This document shows, piece after piece, positions 44,635 through 55,220 of a DNA stretch of 64,000 nt. The notes beneath the pieces are model-generated. The model had not been told where the DNA came from. It saw only the letters and a list, made by a program, of their open reading frames with translations, and made no database searches. Position 1 is the stretch's first letter. Each line of letters starts with the position of its first letter. The position numbers and the translations under genes were made by a program. Source of the stretch: Anaerofustis stercorihominis (lineage in GTDB: Bacteria > Bacillota > Clostridia > Eubacteriales > Anaerofustaceae); the NCBI RefSeq assembly GCF_024623185.1, contig NZ_JANJZK010000001.1, positions 124,001 to 188,000 on the forward strand, written 5' to 3'.

Positions 44635-45762
44635 TATAAATTCGACCATAACTGTATTGGCAAAATCCAAGCCTTTATAAGTAAGTTTAAAATGATTGTT
44701 TTCTATCATTACTAAACCTTGCCTTTTGAGCATTTCGATTTTATCATTATAAATATCAGTGAAGTCGATATTGAATTTTTTGTTTATTTCATCGATATCG
44801 ATACCTTTTGTTTTCCTAAGTCCAAGCATGATATAATCACCGATGAGCTCTTCTTTGTTTAGTTTGTTTTCTTCCTTTATAGGTAATATTTCATTATTTA
44901 AATCAGATATATATTCTTTAATATTTGATTTATTTGTTTTTCTTGTATTTTCATTAAATCCCGAAGCATTACTCCCAAAGCCTATATAATTTTCAAAGTC
45001 CCAGCAGCTCATATTGTGTTTGCTTTCATAGCCTTTTTGGGCAAAATTTGAAATTTCATACTGTTCATAATCGTATTCGCTTAATTTGTTTATGCAGTAG
45101 TGATACATTGTCCTGTCTAAATCATCATCAATAATGATATTATTTTTTTTATAATTATTATATAATTTTGTTCCTTTTTCAAGTATCAAAGAATATGTAG
45201 ATATATGAGTAGGGTTAAGCATAATAACTTCTTCGAGACTGTCCATAAAATGGTTTAATGTTTCATAGGGAAGTGAGAACATCAAATCTACATTTATATT
45301 GTCAAACCCGGCACTTTTGCAAAGTTCATAAGAGGATAAAAATTTTTCAAAAGTGTGTATCCTTCCTATTTCCTTTAATGTATTGTTATTTGCGGATTGA
45401 AGTCCCATACTTATCCTGTTAAATCCCGCTATTTTATAATTTTCAAGCTTTTCTTCCGTTACACTTTCCGGATTTGCTTCAATAGTGATTTCTGCGTCTT
45501 TTTTTATGTTGAATTCACTTTTCAATATATCCATTATATCAGTTATGTATTTGCTGTCCACATAACTTGGGGTACCGCCGCCAAAATAAACAGTAGAGAT
45601 ATCGCTACTGTTTATTTCATTTTTTCTTAGGATTATTTCTTTTTTAAGTGCCATATAATATTCATTTATAAAATCTTCATTATTTGCAAATGATGCAAAA
45701 TCACAATAGTAACATTTGTGTTTGCAAAAAGGTGTATGAACGTATACAGATATATTATTCAT
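44632..45762 (-). CDS. hemW: Radical SAM protein HemW
   Basis: This 376-residue radical SAM protein has the cluster motif CKHKCYYC near residues 13-20 (CxxxCxxC), the SAM-binding GGGTPS and the HemN/HemW C-terminal domain. HemW-type proteins act as heme chaperones; they are often misnamed coproporphyrinogen oxidase. The CNxC extension of true HemN is absent. The start overlaps the lepA stop by 8 bp, the classic lepA-hemW order. Confidence 0.92.
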   Translation of the reverse strand: MNNISVYVHTPFCKHKCYYCDFASFANNEDFINEYYMALKKEIILRKNEINSSDISTVYFGGGTPSYVDSKYITDIMDILKSEFNIKKDAEITIEANPESVTEEKLENYKIAGFNRISMGLQSANNNTLKEIGRIHTFEKFLSSYELCKSAGFDNINVDLMFSLPYETLNHFMDSLEEVIMLNPTHISTYSLILEKGTKLYNNYKKNNIIIDDDLDRTMYHYCINKLSEYDYEQYEISNFAQKGYESKHNMSCWDFENYIGFGSNASGFNENTRKTNKSNIKEYISDLNNEILPIKEENKLNKEELIGDYIMLGLRKTKGIDIDEINKKFNIDFTDIYNDKIEMLKRQGLVMIENNHFKLTYKGLDFANTVMVEFI

Positions 45763-47560
45763 CTAGTTTTAATACTGCTGTAAATGCTTCCTGAGGTACT
45801 TCTACTTTGCCTACTTGACGCATTTTCTTTTTCCCTTCTTTTTGTTTTTCAAGAAGTTTTTTCTTTCTTGTTATATCACCGCCATAACATTTAGAAAGTA
45901 CATCTTTTCTAAGTGCTCTTACGGTTTCTCTTGCGATGACTTTTCCTCCTATTGCAGCTTGAATAGGTATTTCAAACATCTGTCTTGGGATTTCTTCCTT
46001 TAGTTTTTTAACTATTTGTCTTCCTCTCGTCTGTGCTTTGTCTCTATGAACAATAAAGGACAATGCGTCGACTATTTCCCCGTTTAGTAATATATCCAGC
46101 TTCACAAGGTCTGCTTTTCTGTAATCCAGTAGTTCATAGTCTAGTGAAGCATAACCTTTTGTCCTCGATTTTAAAGTATCAAAGAAATCATATATTATCT
46201 CATTCAACGGTATTTCATATTTTAGGTTTACTCTGTTTTCATCTATATAATCCATGGTTTTATATATTCCCCTTTTGCCTTGGCATATTTCCATGACAGC
46301 CCCGACATAATCACTGGGAAGCATTATATTTGCGTCAACGAAAGGTTCTTCCATAAAACTGATTTCCGGGATAGGAGGCAGATTGGTAGGGTTGTCTACT
46401 TTTAATTTGCTTCCGTCGGTCTTTGTGACATTATAAATAACACTTGGAGTAGTCGTCACTATATCCAAATTATATTCTCTGTCGATTCTTTGCTGGGTCA
46501 CTTCTAAATGAAGCAGTCCTAAAAATCCGCATCTGAAACCAAATCCCAATGCAACAGAAGTTTCCGGTTCATATAATAATGAAGCGTCGTTCAATTTTAG
46601 TTTACCGAGTGCTTCTTTTAAATCTTCGTATTTACTTCCGTCAGCCGGATAAATTCCGCAGTACACCATAGGAGTGATACTTTTATATCCAGGCAGAGGT
46701 TCTTTTGCAGGATTTTCTTCATTCATTATTGTATCGCCGACTCTTGTATCCGCAACATTTTTAATACTCGCGCATATATAACCTACATCTCCGCTTTCAA
46801 GCTTATCAGTAGGGGTAAGAGTACTTGTAAATATACCCACTTCTTCCACTTCAAAAGTTTTTCCAGTCGCATAGAATTTTATTTTTGTACCCTTTTTTAT
46901 TTCTCCGTCTACTATTCTTGTACTTATTACAACACCTTTGTATTGGTCGTAATAAGAATCGAAAATAAGTCCCCTTAATGGTTCTTTGTTTTTCTCTTTA
47001 GGAGGTGGAACATCTCTTACTATTGCTTCCAATACATCATCGATATTTAAACCTTCTTTTGCGGAAATAAGAGGAGCTTCGTCTGCGGGAAGACCTATAT
47101 AATCTTCGATTTCTCTTCTTGCCATTTCCGGATCTGCACTGGGAAGGTCGATTTTATTTATTACCGGGATTATTTCCAAATCATTTTCCAACGCCAAATA
47201 TACATTTGCCATTGTCTGCGCTTGGATGCCCTGAGTTGCATCAACTATTAATATTGCACCTTCGCATGCTGCAAGGGAACGTGAAACTTCATAAGTAAAA
47301 TCCACATGTCCGGGAGTATCGATCAAATTTAAATAATACTCTTCTCCGTCCTTTGCATGATATACAAGTCTGACAGCCTGAAGTTTAATGGTTATCCCTC
47401 TTTCTTGTTCAAGGTCCATTTTATCCAAGACTTGGCTTGTCATTTCTCTTTTTGAAATGAGTCCTGTTTTTTCTATTAATCTGTCGGCTAAAGTTGATTT
47501 GCCGTGATCTATATGAGCTATTATACAAAAATTTCTGGTTCTTTCTTGTTTTGTTTTCAT
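45755..47560 (-). CDS. lepA: Elongation factor 4 (LepA)
   Basis: LepA is a ribosome-binding GTPase that back-translocates or remodels ribosomes. The 601-residue protein starts with [19 protein letters not shown] (G1), then DTPGHVDF (G3) and [11 protein letters not shown] (G4). It ends with the LepA-specific C-terminal domain ([24 protein letters not shown]). hemW follows and overlaps. In many Firmicutes hrcA-grpE-dnaKJ would come next; here the operon ends at hemW. Confidence 0.97.
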   Translation of the reverse strand: MKTKQERTRNFCIIAHIDHGKSTLADRLIEKTGLISKREMTSQVLDKMDLEQERGITIKLQAVRLVYHAKDGEEYYLNLIDTPGHVDFTYEVSRSLAACEGAILIVDATQGIQAQTMANVYLALENDLEIIPVINKIDLPSADPEMARREIEDYIGLPADEAPLISAKEGLNIDDVLEAIVRDVPPPKEKNKEPLRGLIFDSYYDQYKGVVISTRIVDGEIKKGTKIKFYATGKTFEVEEVGIFTSTLTPTDKLESGDVGYICASIKNVADTRVGDTIMNEENPAKEPLPGYKSITPMVYCGIYPADGSKYEDLKEALGKLKLNDASLLYEPETSVALGFGFRCGFLGLLHLEVTQQRIDREYNLDIVTTTPSVIYNVTKTDGSKLKVDNPTNLPPIPEISFMEEPFVDANIMLPSDYVGAVMEICQGKRGIYKTMDYIDENRVNLKYEIPLNEIIYDFFDTLKSRTKGYASLDYELLDYRKADLVKLDILLNGEIVDALSFIVHRDKAQTRGRQIVKKLKEEIPRQMFEIPIQAAIGGKVIARETVRALRKDVLSKCYGGDITRKKKLLEKQKEGKKKMRQVGKVEVPQEAFTAVLKLDE

Positions 47561-48026
47561 TCTTCACCTTTTAAAATAATAATGTTAATAAATTTTACCA
47601 CAAATTTATCATAAGTAAAAGTATCATAAAATAAAATACGATTTATTTTTTATTAATTAACTAAATGTTAAATTTTTATTGGTATCATAAGTTTTAATTA
47701 TATTATTTGGTATTTTTATTATTTTCTTTTAAATTTTGCTCTAATTTAATATTTATATATTTAGTTATTTATAATAGGGTATTTAAATATCTGAAAGAAT
47801 TAGTATAAATAATAGATTTTTATTTTGAACGTTAACTTTATATCCGGATATCCTTAAGTTTAAAAGTTTTTAGAGTACATATTTTGGATATATATTTTTA
47901 AAGCGTACTTTAATAAGTTATAATTTGAATATTAGGTTCGAAGTACAACAATTTTAAGATAATTGTTGTTTAAAAGTGCACATGGTATAATTAATAATAT
48001 AAAAGAACTTTTCAAGGAGGATTATC
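47561..48026. other. AT-rich intergenic region upstream of the GNAT gene
   Basis: A 466-bp spacer with a lepA promoter on one side. A short inverted repeat, AACAATT with AATTGTT, lies at 47948-47968 about 60 bp before the GNAT gene and may be an operator or weak hairpin. I see no gene. Confidence 0.45.
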
Positions 48027-48401
48027 GTGAGATATATAGTTGATGATAAAAATTTAGATGCAGAAATATTTATCTCTTTTGCAAGTAAAGTCTGGCAGGG
48101 AGAATACGATATTGAAAAAACGAAAAAGGCACTAAATAAAACTATCAATATCACAGCATATGAAGATAATAAACTTATTGGATGTATCAGGATATTATCT
48201 GATGGTTATTACTTTGGTACGATAACGGAATTATTAGTTTTACCGGAGTTTCAAAATAAAGGTATCGGAAGCAAATTGCTAAACCTTGCAAAAGAAAATT
48301 CTCCTACGATGTTGTATTTTGGTGCAAAACCCGGAGTAGAAGAGTTTTATGAGAAGAATGGGTGTGAAAAGGGAATGCAGGCATATATAATTAATAAGTA
48401 G
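48027..48401 (+). CDS. GNAT-family N-acetyltransferase
   Basis: This 124-residue protein has the GNAT core: substrate side strands, ITELLVLPEFQNKGIGSKLL with the acetyl-CoA loop (QNKGIG) near residues 79-84, and the terminal GVEEFYEKNGCEKGMQAY pattern. It is a small acetyltransferase with unknown substrate. The start is a GTG after a perfect AAGGAGG at 48014-48020. It stands alone. Confidence 0.87.
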   Translation: MRYIVDDKNLDAEIFISFASKVWQGEYDIEKTKKALNKTINITAYEDNKLIGCIRILSDGYYFGTITELLVLPEFQNKGIGSKLLNLAKENSPTMLYFGAKPGVEEFYEKNGCEKGMQAYIINK

Positions 48402-48924
48402 TAATTTTAGACATAGATATGTTTAGTTAAATATAAAAATTGTAAATAAATATTATTTGTTTAAATAAAAAGGAATTATAAAAATATAATATTATGTTAT
48501 ATTTATCATTCTTTAATAAAGGGAAAAAGTCTTATTATATGGTTTTATAAGTAGAGAAAGATTATTTAAGTGATAATAATGATTATTTATATATTATTAC
48601 TGAAAAGGAAATATTAATGTTGCTTATATAAGTAATAGATTACATCTATATTAAGATATTATATAGAATAATTATTTAAATTATTTATTTTCTAAGAATT
48701 ATGAAAATATTGAAGTTTTTATTAATCAAATATAATATGTTTTACATATTAATTATCTATAGTTGAGTTTAATTGACTTTTATTTTTTCTTATGATAAGG
48801 TTTACTTAACGGCATTATGAAACATATCAATAAGTATTAAAACCTTATTTAATGGGATTTTAGATAAATAATTCAGAGCGAAAAATGATTAAGTTCATTT
48901 AATAAATTTATAGGAGGTAAAATA
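48402..48924. other. AT-rich intergenic region between GNAT and cupin genes
   Basis: About 520 bp with roughly 80% A+T. No frame with a ribosome binding site and no clear hairpin or repeat stands out. Confidence 0.45.
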
Positions 48925-49395
48925 ATGGGCTTTCATAAAGAAAATGATTTTAACTGGGAAGGTATAGAAAAAGTAGATTATAAGACTGCTTCTACAGACG
49001 GACCTATAAGTTTCAATAAGACAGATAGGCATACATTGGTAGGTGACGGACAAAGTACTTCTTTTCATACCAGATATTTTGAATGTGACGGAGGAGGGTA
49101 TTCTTCTCTTGAAAAACATGCACATGTCCATGTTGTAATTGCGGCAAGAGGAAATGGTGTGGTTATAGTCGATGATAAAGTTTATGAAGTAAAACCTCAC
49201 GATCTGATTGTTATTCCCCCTTGGGCAAAACATCAGCTTGTAAATGCTTCCGAAACAGAGCCCTTTGGTTTTTTCTGCATAGTAGATGCCGACAGAGATA
49301 GATTTCAAACTCTTACTAGAGAAGAAGTGGCGGATATGAAGAAAAATGAAAAAGTTGCAAATGCAATCAGAGTCCATGAAAAATACTGGGGTTAA
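48925..49395 (+). CDS. Cupin-domain protein
   Basis: This 156-residue protein has a single cupin barrel: motif 1 HAHVHVVIAARGNGVVIVDDKVYEV (about residues 66-90) and motif 2 PPWAKHQLVNA. Histidines for a metal are present. It may bind a small ligand or act as a dioxygenase-like enzyme; nothing here decides. TAGGAGGTAAA is the ribosome binding site. The OsmC gene follows three bases later, so the two are co-expressed. Confidence 0.85.
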   Translation: MGFHKENDFNWEGIEKVDYKTASTDGPISFNKTDRHTLVGDGQSTSFHTRYFECDGGGYSSLEKHAHVHVVIAARGNGVVIVDDKVYEVKPHDLIVIPPWAKHQLVNASETEPFGFFCIVDADRDRFQTLTREEVADMKKNEKVANAIRVHEKYWG

Positions 49396-49398
49396 GAT

Positions 49399-49833
49399 AT
49401 GGCTATTTTAAAGTATAGCATAAAAGCAGAAAATGAAGGATATGCCAAGACCAGAGTTAAAGCTAGAAACTTCGAATTTATTATTGACGAACCTAAAAAC
49501 GCCGGAGGAGAAGACGCCGGTCCCACACCTGTGGAATATTTAATAGGTGCTTTGGCAGGATGTCTTGGAGTGGTATGCAATAAAGTTGCAAAAGAAATGG
49601 ATATTAAAATAAACTCTCTTAATATCGATATAGAAGGTGATCTTGATACTGACAAGTTTGCGGGTAAAGATACTGATAAAAGGAGCGGATATAGGGAAAT
49701 CAGAGTGAATATAATCGCAGATGTCGATGCAGACAGTGTTAAGAAATATCAATGGATAAAAGCAGTAAAAGAAAGGTGTCCGGTGAGTGATAATATCTCT
49801 AATCAAACTCCTGTTAAAATCAAACTTTCATAA
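49399..49833 (+). CDS. OsmC-family protein
   Basis: This 144-residue protein matches OsmC/YhfA-type proteins: GPTPVEYLIGALAGCLGVVCNKVAKEM contains the first redox Cys, and RCPVSDNI near the C-terminus the second. These proteins reduce organic hydroperoxides or are uncharacterised. It is co-transcribed with the cupin gene, hinting at a shared stress or small-molecule role. Confidence 0.87.
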   Translation: MAILKYSIKAENEGYAKTRVKARNFEFIIDEPKNAGGEDAGPTPVEYLIGALAGCLGVVCNKVAKEMDIKINSLNIDIEGDLDTDKFAGKDTDKRSGYREIRVNIIADVDADSVKKYQWIKAVKERCPVSDNISNQTPVKIKLS

Positions 49834-50059
49834 ATAGATGTATATGATTTTAAAGTATTAACCAAATACAATAATAAGCTAAATGAGTATTTTTAATCAA
49901 TAATTTCTGAATTTATGTTTATTAAACTAAAAATTATTAAAAAATTAAAAAAACATTTGCAATATAGAAAAAAAAATAGTATACTTATTAGGCTACGAAT
50001 ATAGTGAAGAATATAAAATTATTTTTTTATATAATAATTTGTCAAAAGGGGTGAAAGAG

Positions 50060-50260
50060 ATGAAAGAAGCAATACATCCAAAATATGGTAAATGCAAAGT
50101 AACTTGCGCTTGTGGGAATACTTTTGAAACAGGTTCTGTAAAAGACGAAATTCGTGTTGAAATTTGTTCAAAATGTCATCCATTCTATACTGGTAAACAA
50201 AAACTTGTTGATACAGGCGGTAGAGTTGATAGATTTAAGAAAAGATATAATATGGACTAA
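50060..50260 (+). CDS. rpmE: 50S ribosomal protein L31
   Basis: This 66-residue L31 keeps the four zinc-binding Cys residues (C15 and C17 in CACG, CSKC at 36-39), so it is the zinc-containing form. I start at 50060, preceded by AAAGGGGTG; an in-frame TTG at 50039 is not supported. rpmH follows 27 bp later. rpmE often neighbours rho; here rho lies about 2.8 kb away on the opposite strand. Confidence 0.96.
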   Translation: MKEAIHPKYGKCKVTCACGNTFETGSVKDEIRVEICSKCHPFYTGKQKLVDTGGRVDRFKKRYNMD

Positions 50261-50287
50261 ATATAATATAGAAGGAGGCATTATTTT

Positions 50288-50422
50288 ATGAAAAGAACGT
50301 TTCAGCCAAATAATCATAAAAGAAAGAAAAATCATGGTTTCAGAAGCAGAATGTCTACTCCAGGCGGAAAAAATGTAATCAGAAACAGAAGAAAAAAAGG
50401 TAGAAAACAATTATCTGCTTAG
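50288..50422 (+). CDS. rpmH: 50S ribosomal protein L34
   Basis: This 44-residue basic protein begins [20 protein letters not shown] and ends in GRKQLSA, the full L34 pattern. An AGAAGGAGGC ribosome binding site precedes the ATG. rnpA follows after a hairpin terminator or attenuator. dnaA, which usually lies upstream of rpmH in the other direction, is not here. Confidence 0.97.
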   Translation: MKRTFQPNNHKRKKNHGFRSRMSTPGGKNVIRNRRKKGRKQLSA

Positions 50423-50435
50423 ATATTAACTGCTA

Positions 50436-50461
50436 GGGCTACTTAATGTAGCCTTTTTTTA
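50436..50461 (+). terminator. Terminator or attenuator between rpmH and rnpA
   Basis: GGCTAC/GTAGCC stem with a TTAAT loop followed by seven T. It would reduce read-through from the highly expressed rpmH into rnpA. Confidence 0.88.
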
Positions 50462-50480
50462 TATATGATAGGATTAAATC

Positions 50481-50846
50481 ATGCAAAGATTAAAAAACAG
50501 TATTGATTTTAAAAAAGTTTACAATAATAAAAAATCCATTGCAAACAGGCATTTGGTGTTTTATACTTTAAAAACCGAAGGTGAAAGCAGGATTGGTTTC
50601 TCGATTAGTAAAAAAGTCGGCAATGCGGTAAAAAGAAATAAAATAAAAAGGCGTCTTAGAGAAATTTCTAGGTTAAATGCATACCAAATAAAGGACGGCT
50701 ATGATATAATATGTATTGTCAGAGTTTATGCTAAGGATATTGACTATAATACCTTGAACAATTCTTTTTTACATTTGGTAAAAAAATCCGGACTGATTTT
50801 GGGAGATGAGTATAAAAATGACAAAGATAATGACCGGGATAGTTAA
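50481..50846 (+). CDS. rnpA: Ribonuclease P protein component
   Basis: This 121-residue basic protein is the RNase P protein: it starts [18 protein letters not shown] and carries the RNR-type motif [18 protein letters not shown] (about residues 53-70). It binds the catalytic RNA for tRNA 5' maturation. The gene overlaps yidD by 29 bp, as in many Firmicutes. Confidence 0.96.
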   Translation: MQRLKNSIDFKKVYNNKKSIANRHLVFYTLKTEGESRIGFSISKKVGNAVKRNKIKRRLREISRLNAYQIKDGYDIICIVRVYAKDIDYNTLNNSFLHLVKKSGLILGDEYKNDKDNDRDS

Positions 50847-51039
50847 ATTCTATCAAAAGAATTTATCCGGACTTAAAAGACCTTGTTGTAAGTATATTCC
50901 AACGTGTTCAAATTATGCACTTGAGGCTTATGAAAAACATGGTTTTATAAAAGGCACTATTTTAAGTGTCTATCGAATTCTTAGGTGTAACCCTTTTTCA
51001 AAGGGGGGCTATGACCCTGTTCCCGAGAAATTTCTATAG
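50818..51039 (+). CDS. yidD: Membrane protein insertion efficiency factor YidD
   Basis: This 73-residue protein has the YidD pattern: [35 protein letters not shown], then [18 protein letters not shown] start at 50818, 7 bp after the GGGAGATGAG ribosome binding region that lies inside rnpA. An ATG at 50806 is too close to that site. It assists YidC-dependent insertion and is followed by yidC. Confidence 0.95.
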   Translation: MTKIMTGIVKFYQKNLSGLKRPCCKYIPTCSNYALEAYEKHGFIKGTILSVYRILRCNPFSKGGYDPVPEKFL

Positions 51040-51056
51040 GAGGAAAAAAGGAAAGT

Positions 51057-51833
51057 ATGTCGTATTTATATATGCTATTTGGTAAAGTATTGCTTTTTAT
51101 CTATAATTTCGTCGGAAGTTATGGATTATCGATTATTCTTTTCGCTTTATTCGCGAAATTGATACTTTTACCGATATCATACAAACAAATCAAATCAACA
51201 CAAATTATGAAAGTAATCAATCCTGAAGTACAAAAGGTTCAGGAAAAGTATAAGAATGATAAGGCGAAACAAGGGGAGGAAATGTGGAAGGTATATGAGA
51301 AATACCACTACAATCCTATGAGCGGATGTCTTCCGTTATTCCTTCAGTTTCCGATTATCATCGGTTTATTTGGGGTAATCAGACAACCTGAAGCTTATGT
51401 TTTTATTGATGGGATGAAACATGTGTCCATGTCATTTTTATGGATAAAAGATATAAGTGTTTCTGCACTGGATATTGCAAAAACGAATGGATTTGCACTT
51501 CCTACGTTTCTTGCTATGATTATTCCGCTTATAAATGTCGTTGCTACATATATACAACAAAAGCAGGCAACTGCAAACCAAGCTGCCGATATGGGAGCAA
51601 GTATGCAGATGATGAATAATATGATGACATTAATGATCGGCTGGATGTCACTTACATTTCCGGGAGCTTTATCAATTTATTGGGCATCTACTACTATTCT
51701 TGGAATATTGCAAACGGAGATTATGTATAAATTTATGCCGGTTACTGCTGAATCGCTGCATGTTAAACCAGTGAGTAATTATACGGAGGTACCAAGTGGA
51801 AAAAAGAAGAAAAAGCGTAATAGGAAAAGGTAA
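51057..51833 (+). CDS. yidC: Membrane protein insertase YidC (Oxa1 family)
   Basis: This 258-residue protein has five membrane helices of the Gram-positive YidC/SpoIIIJ core. The first is near residues 20-40 (GLSIILFALFAKLILLPISYKQIKS) and the conserved basic loop KVQEKYKNDKAKQ follows. A typical lipoprotein Cys is missing; the protein begins directly with a membrane segment, a known variant. Basic residues KKKKKRNRKR at the C-terminus could touch the ribosome. Its end overlaps jag. Confidence 0.95.
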   Translation: MSYLYMLFGKVLLFIYNFVGSYGLSIILFALFAKLILLPISYKQIKSTQIMKVINPEVQKVQEKYKNDKAKQGEEMWKVYEKYHYNPMSGCLPLFLQFPIIIGLFGVIRQPEAYVFIDGMKHVSMSFLWIKDISVSALDIAKTNGFALPTFLAMIIPLINVVATYIQQKQATANQAADMGASMQMMNNMMTLMIGWMSLTFPGALSIYWASTTILGILQTEIMYKFMPVTAESLHVKPVSNYTEVPSGKKKKKRNRKR

Positions 51834-52431
51834 GACTATAGAAGAAGCTGTTAGCGATGCTTTAAATAAGATAGGAGCTAAAAGCGAAGATGTAACTACT
51901 AAAGTACTCGAAGTACCTACTTCCGGATTTATGGGTATAGGTGCAAAAGGTGCCAAGGTAGAAGTTACTTTAATAGATAAATCAGATGAAATTGCAAAAG
52001 ACTTCTTAAAAGACGTATTAAAGACCATGGGTATTGACGCTTTGATTTCTGTGGATTTCGATGAAGAAAGTAATAATATGTTCATTAAATTAGATCTTGA
52101 TAACATGGGGATTTTGATCGGTAAACATGGACAGACATTAGATTCACTTCAGTATTTGACAAGTCTTGTTGTAAATAAAAGTTCTGAAGAATACATAAGA
52201 GTTATTTTAGATATAAATAACTACAGAGAAAAAAGAAAGACTACTTTGGAAAATCTTGCTGACAAGCTTGCAGATAAAGCTATCAGAAGAAGAGAAAATG
52301 TAGAACTTGAACCTATGAACCCTTATGAAAGAAGGATTATTCATTCTTATCTGCAGGGAAGAGAAGATATAACCACTTATTCTGTGGATGAAGGTATAAA
52401 TAGGCATTTGATAATAGAATACAAAGGTTAA
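51796..52431 (+). CDS. jag: RNA-binding protein Jag (KhpB)
   Basis: This 211-residue protein has the Jag N-terminal domain (GKGKTIEEAVSDALNKIG), a KH domain (LIGKHGQTLDSLQYL near residues 113-127) and an R3H domain (NPYERRIIHSYLQ). The start is a GTG at 51796 after ACGGAGGT, inside the yidC end, so translation is coupled. mnmE normally follows jag near the replication origin; here an unknown gene and convergent rho follow. Confidence 0.94.
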   Translation: MEKRRKSVIGKGKTIEEAVSDALNKIGAKSEDVTTKVLEVPTSGFMGIGAKGAKVEVTLIDKSDEIAKDFLKDVLKTMGIDALISVDFDEESNNMFIKLDLDNMGILIGKHGQTLDSLQYLTSLVVNKSSEEYIRVILDINNYREKRKTTLENLADKLADKAIRRRENVELEPMNPYERRIIHSYLQGREDITTYSVDEGINRHLIIEYKG

Positions 52432-52433
52432 TT

Positions 52434-52458
52434 AGAATGCTGCTTAAAGCAGCATTTT
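52434..52458 (+). terminator. Terminator of the rpmH-jag cluster
   Basis: AATGCTGC/GCAGCATT stem with a TTAAA loop followed by T residues. Confidence 0.93.
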
Positions 52459-52541
52459 TTATTTTATCCAAAAATATTTATTCTCATGTTACCTATAAAT
52501 TTAGTCCTATAAAATAGTACTGTCAAATTATGATAACTGTA

Positions 52542-52570
52542 TTGAAAACTATTTATATTATATGTATAAT
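52542..52570 (+). promoter_or_regulatory. Promoter of the 129-residue unknown gene
   Basis: TTGAAA (52542-52547) and TATAAT (52565-52570) are spaced by 17 bp. The predicted transcript start lies near 52577, which rules out the upstream ATG at 52530. Confidence 0.75.
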
Positions 52571-52607
52571 CATGTATAATTCTGCCAGAAAAGTAAAGAG
52601 GCTCTGC

Positions 52608-52997
52608 ATGAGTAATAAATTATATTTAAATAAAATACTGACCATATCATCTTCAAATAAAATTGATTATTTATATGATGAAGTTTTTTTTGTTAATTAT
52701 TTTATTTTGAGACTAAAAAATTATAATATGGCTGATAAGGTGGTAATTGAAAAGTATAATAAAAACGGAGACGATGAAAATTTATATTCATATTTTATTA
52801 TAAGTAAAAAGGATAATAAAAAATTATATCCCCGATATATAATCATCATTGACAGGAATGGCAGAGGTGAGGTGCACGTATACGAAGATACATTTTTTAT
52901 GCATGATGATAAATTGTGTGATAGTATTTCTCTTTACCGAACAATAATGAAAAAAGTATTTGAAATATTTTTTAGAAAGAAGATAAAAGGAGTATAA
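52608..52997 (+). CDS. Protein of unknown function
   Basis: This 129-residue protein has no signal peptide and no family I recognise. It is rich in Lys, Asn, Asp and Tyr, with beta-like stretches (YIIIIDRNGRGEVHVYEDTF). I start at 52608, preceded by AAGAGG and placed after the TTGAAA-TATAAT promoter; the frame is open to 52530. It is a single gene, convergent with rho and sharing a terminator. Confidence 0.65.
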   Translation: MSNKLYLNKILTISSSNKIDYLYDEVFFVNYFILRLKNYNMADKVVIEKYNKNGDDENLYSYFIISKKDNKKLYPRYIIIIDRNGRGEVHVYEDTFFMHDDKLCDSISLYRTIMKKVFEIFFRKKIKGV

Positions 52998-53017
52998 ATC
53001 ATTATTTATACTCCTTT
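52986..53017. terminator. Bidirectional terminator between the unknown gene and rho
   Basis: A perfect 14-bp stem AAAGGAGTATAAAT/ATTTATACTCCTTT around CATT. Confidence 0.93.
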
Positions 53018-53020
53018 ATA

Positions 53021-54589
53021 TTATTTAATTTTTTTTGTACATATATTTATGAAGTCTTTATTGTTCCTTGTCTTTTTCATTAAATTAATTACTCTTTCCG
53101 ATAAATCAAGACTATCGAGAGAATTTCTTCTGAGCATATTTGCACAGTTTAATTCTTCTTCATTTAAAAGCAGATCCTCTCTTCTTGCTCCCGATTTTAT
53201 TATGTCTATTGCAGGGAATACTCTTCTTCTGGCTAAACCTCTGTCGAGTATCAGTTCCATATTACCTGTTCCTTTAAACTCTTCAAATATGACATCGTCC
53301 ATCCTGCTTCCCGTATCGACAAGTGCAGTTGCCAATATCGTTAGACTTCCTCCGTCTTCGATATTTCTTGCTGCACCGAAAAACTTTTTAGGATAATATA
53401 GACTTTCCGGATCCAATCCTCCCGATAATGTTCTTCCGGAAGATGGTACGACTAAATTGTTTGCCCTTGTAAATCTCGTTATGCTGTCCATAAGTATTAC
53501 TACATCTTCACCGACTTCAACGAGCCTTTTTGCTCTGTCTAAGACCATTTCAGCTGCTTTAATATGATTAGCCGGATTTTGGTCAAATGTAGAATAAACA
53601 ACATCAGAATCAATGCTTCTTTGTATATCTGTGACTTCTTCAGGTCTTTCATCTATGAGGAGTACGATCAAGTGTATTTTAGGATGGTTTTTCCTTATTG
53701 CCTTTGCAATTTGTTTTAACAGGATTGTTTTACCTACTTTTGGAGCTGCTACGATAAGCCCCCTTTGTCCTTTCCCAACGGGAGAGAATACATCTATAAG
53801 TCTTGTAGAAATTATATTATTTTCTGTTTCTAAGGTTATTCTATCATTTGGAAATATAGGGACCAGTCTTTCAAAATCTGTTCTACCGACGATAGTTTCC
53901 GGGTCTTTGCCGTTTACCTTTTCTACATATAAAAGAGCATCAAATTTTTCGCCTTCGGAAGAAAGTCTAATTTTTCCTTTTACCAAGTCTCCCGCTTTAA
54001 GCTTATATTTCCTGATATGCTGAGGAGCCACGTATATATCATTATCTCCCTGCAGATAGTTATTGGTTCTTAAAAAACCATATCCGTCTGAGAGAATATC
54101 CAAAACACCTTCATGTGATTCGGAGTATAGGGTCATATCTTTTTCATCGTTTTTTTGAAGTTTCCTTTTTTCTTCTTTTAATATATCACTTGTTTTTCTT
54201 CCGTTGACACCTTCCAAGAATAACATAGCGTAATATTTTTCGCCTTCTTTTGGCGGACGAACTTTTCCCGATAAAATATCTCCGCTTTTTATTTTAAACC
54301 TTTGAACCTGGCTTGCCGCAACGTAAACTGCGTCTTCCGGTTTTTTCATGTCTTTTGGTCTTAGAAAACCAAATCCTTCCGGAAGGACCTGAACTTCTCC
54401 CTCCATGTTGAAACTGTTTGAAATAGGGTCTTTTAATTTGGAATATTTTTTTGTATTGTCATTGTCCTTTTCTAAGATAAGGTCAATAATTTCTGCTTTT
54501 TTAAGCCCGGTAGTTTTTTCTATACCAAGTTCTTTGGCTTTTTCTTTAAGTTCTGCGACTTTTAAATTGTTTAAGTCTTCACTATTCAT
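53021..54589 (-). CDS. rho: Transcription termination factor Rho with two RNA-binding domains
   Basis: Rho is the hexameric RNA helicase that ends transcription. The 522-residue protein is about 100 longer than usual. It has an N-terminal SAP-like helix bundle (1-42) and two tandem cold-shock-type RNA-binding domains (about 62-133 and 159-228). Both keep the RNP1-like GFGFLR/GYGFLR, the IYV/VYV strand and an EGEK loop. A normal ATPase domain follows: Walker A AAPKVGKT (281-288), [13 protein letters not shown] and R loops (GGLDPE). The second domain aligns with the usual single one, so the first appears to be the extra copy. The ribosome binding site is GGAGGTAAC. Confidence 0.95.
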   Translation of the reverse strand: MNSEDLNNLKVAELKEKAKELGIEKTTGLKKAEIIDLILEKDNDNTKKYSKLKDPISNSFNMEGEVQVLPEGFGFLRPKDMKKPEDAVYVAASQVQRFKIKSGDILSGKVRPPKEGEKYYAMLFLEGVNGRKTSDILKEEKRKLQKNDEKDMTLYSESHEGVLDILSDGYGFLRTNNYLQGDNDIYVAPQHIRKYKLKAGDLVKGKIRLSSEGEKFDALLYVEKVNGKDPETIVGRTDFERLVPIFPNDRITLETENNIISTRLIDVFSPVGKGQRGLIVAAPKVGKTILLKQIAKAIRKNHPKIHLIVLLIDERPEEVTDIQRSIDSDVVYSTFDQNPANHIKAAEMVLDRAKRLVEVGEDVVILMDSITRFTRANNLVVPSSGRTLSGGLDPESLYYPKKFFGAARNIEDGGSLTILATALVDTGSRMDDVIFEEFKGTGNMELILDRGLARRRVFPAIDIIKSGARREDLLLNEEELNCANMLRRNSLDSLDLSERVINLMKKTRNNKDFINICTKKIK

Positions 54590-55112
54590 TTGTTACCTCC
54601 GAGAAAATGAAACGAATAAAATCATTTAGATGTTTTAAAATAAAATAAATTGTTAAAGAGACTAAATTGAAATAATTCTACTTGATATTCTACTATGGTT
54701 AAAGGAATAAATCAATTAAAAGTAATTATTTTTTATTTATTTAATATAATATAAAAAAGACGGAGAATAAAAAAAATGTGGGTTGGGATAACATTTAATA
54801 AAATATTGTTTTATTTTGTATTTTTGGTTTTATTATACTTTATAACAAAGAAGTTTATTTTAAAAAGATAAATAGTCTAAAATCCGCGGTTTTTTATATG
54901 ATAAGCTTTATTTAATAAATAAATGGTTAATATTCTAATGATATTTTAATCAAAAAAAGTGATTTTTTTCTTTAATCTTTCACATAAGAGACAAGAGACT
55001 GTCAATATACGGTTATATACTTAAGACTGTAAAACAGATAAGGTTTTACAAACAATTTCCCCTTTAATTTTAGAATGTTATGATTTTCTTTAAAATTAGG
55101 AAAAATAATCCT
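54590..55112. other. Rho leader and probable junction with the mobile element
   Basis: This spacer of about 520 bp is AT-rich like the host. It must hold the rho promoter and leader. A 7-bp hairpin GTAAAAC/GTTTTAC lies at 55029-55049 near the point where composition changes. The exact left end of the element cannot be read without a reference empty site. Confidence 0.45.
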
Positions 55113-55220
55113 TTATAAGGAAGAAATAAATAACAAAGGAAGAAGACCGAAGGCTGTCACCACATAAGGAGATAATTTGAAAACATTATTGGAACACAAC
55201 TTATGGGGAATAGCAAAGGC

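Noticed and set aside
44632-45762. Oxygen-independent coproporphyrinogen III oxidase (HemN)
   Set aside because: The overlap with lepA and the motif pattern fit HemW rather than a true HemN.
49834-50059. Replication origin upstream of rpmE/rpmH
   Set aside because: No cluster of TTATCCACA-like DnaA boxes and no dnaA gene were seen.
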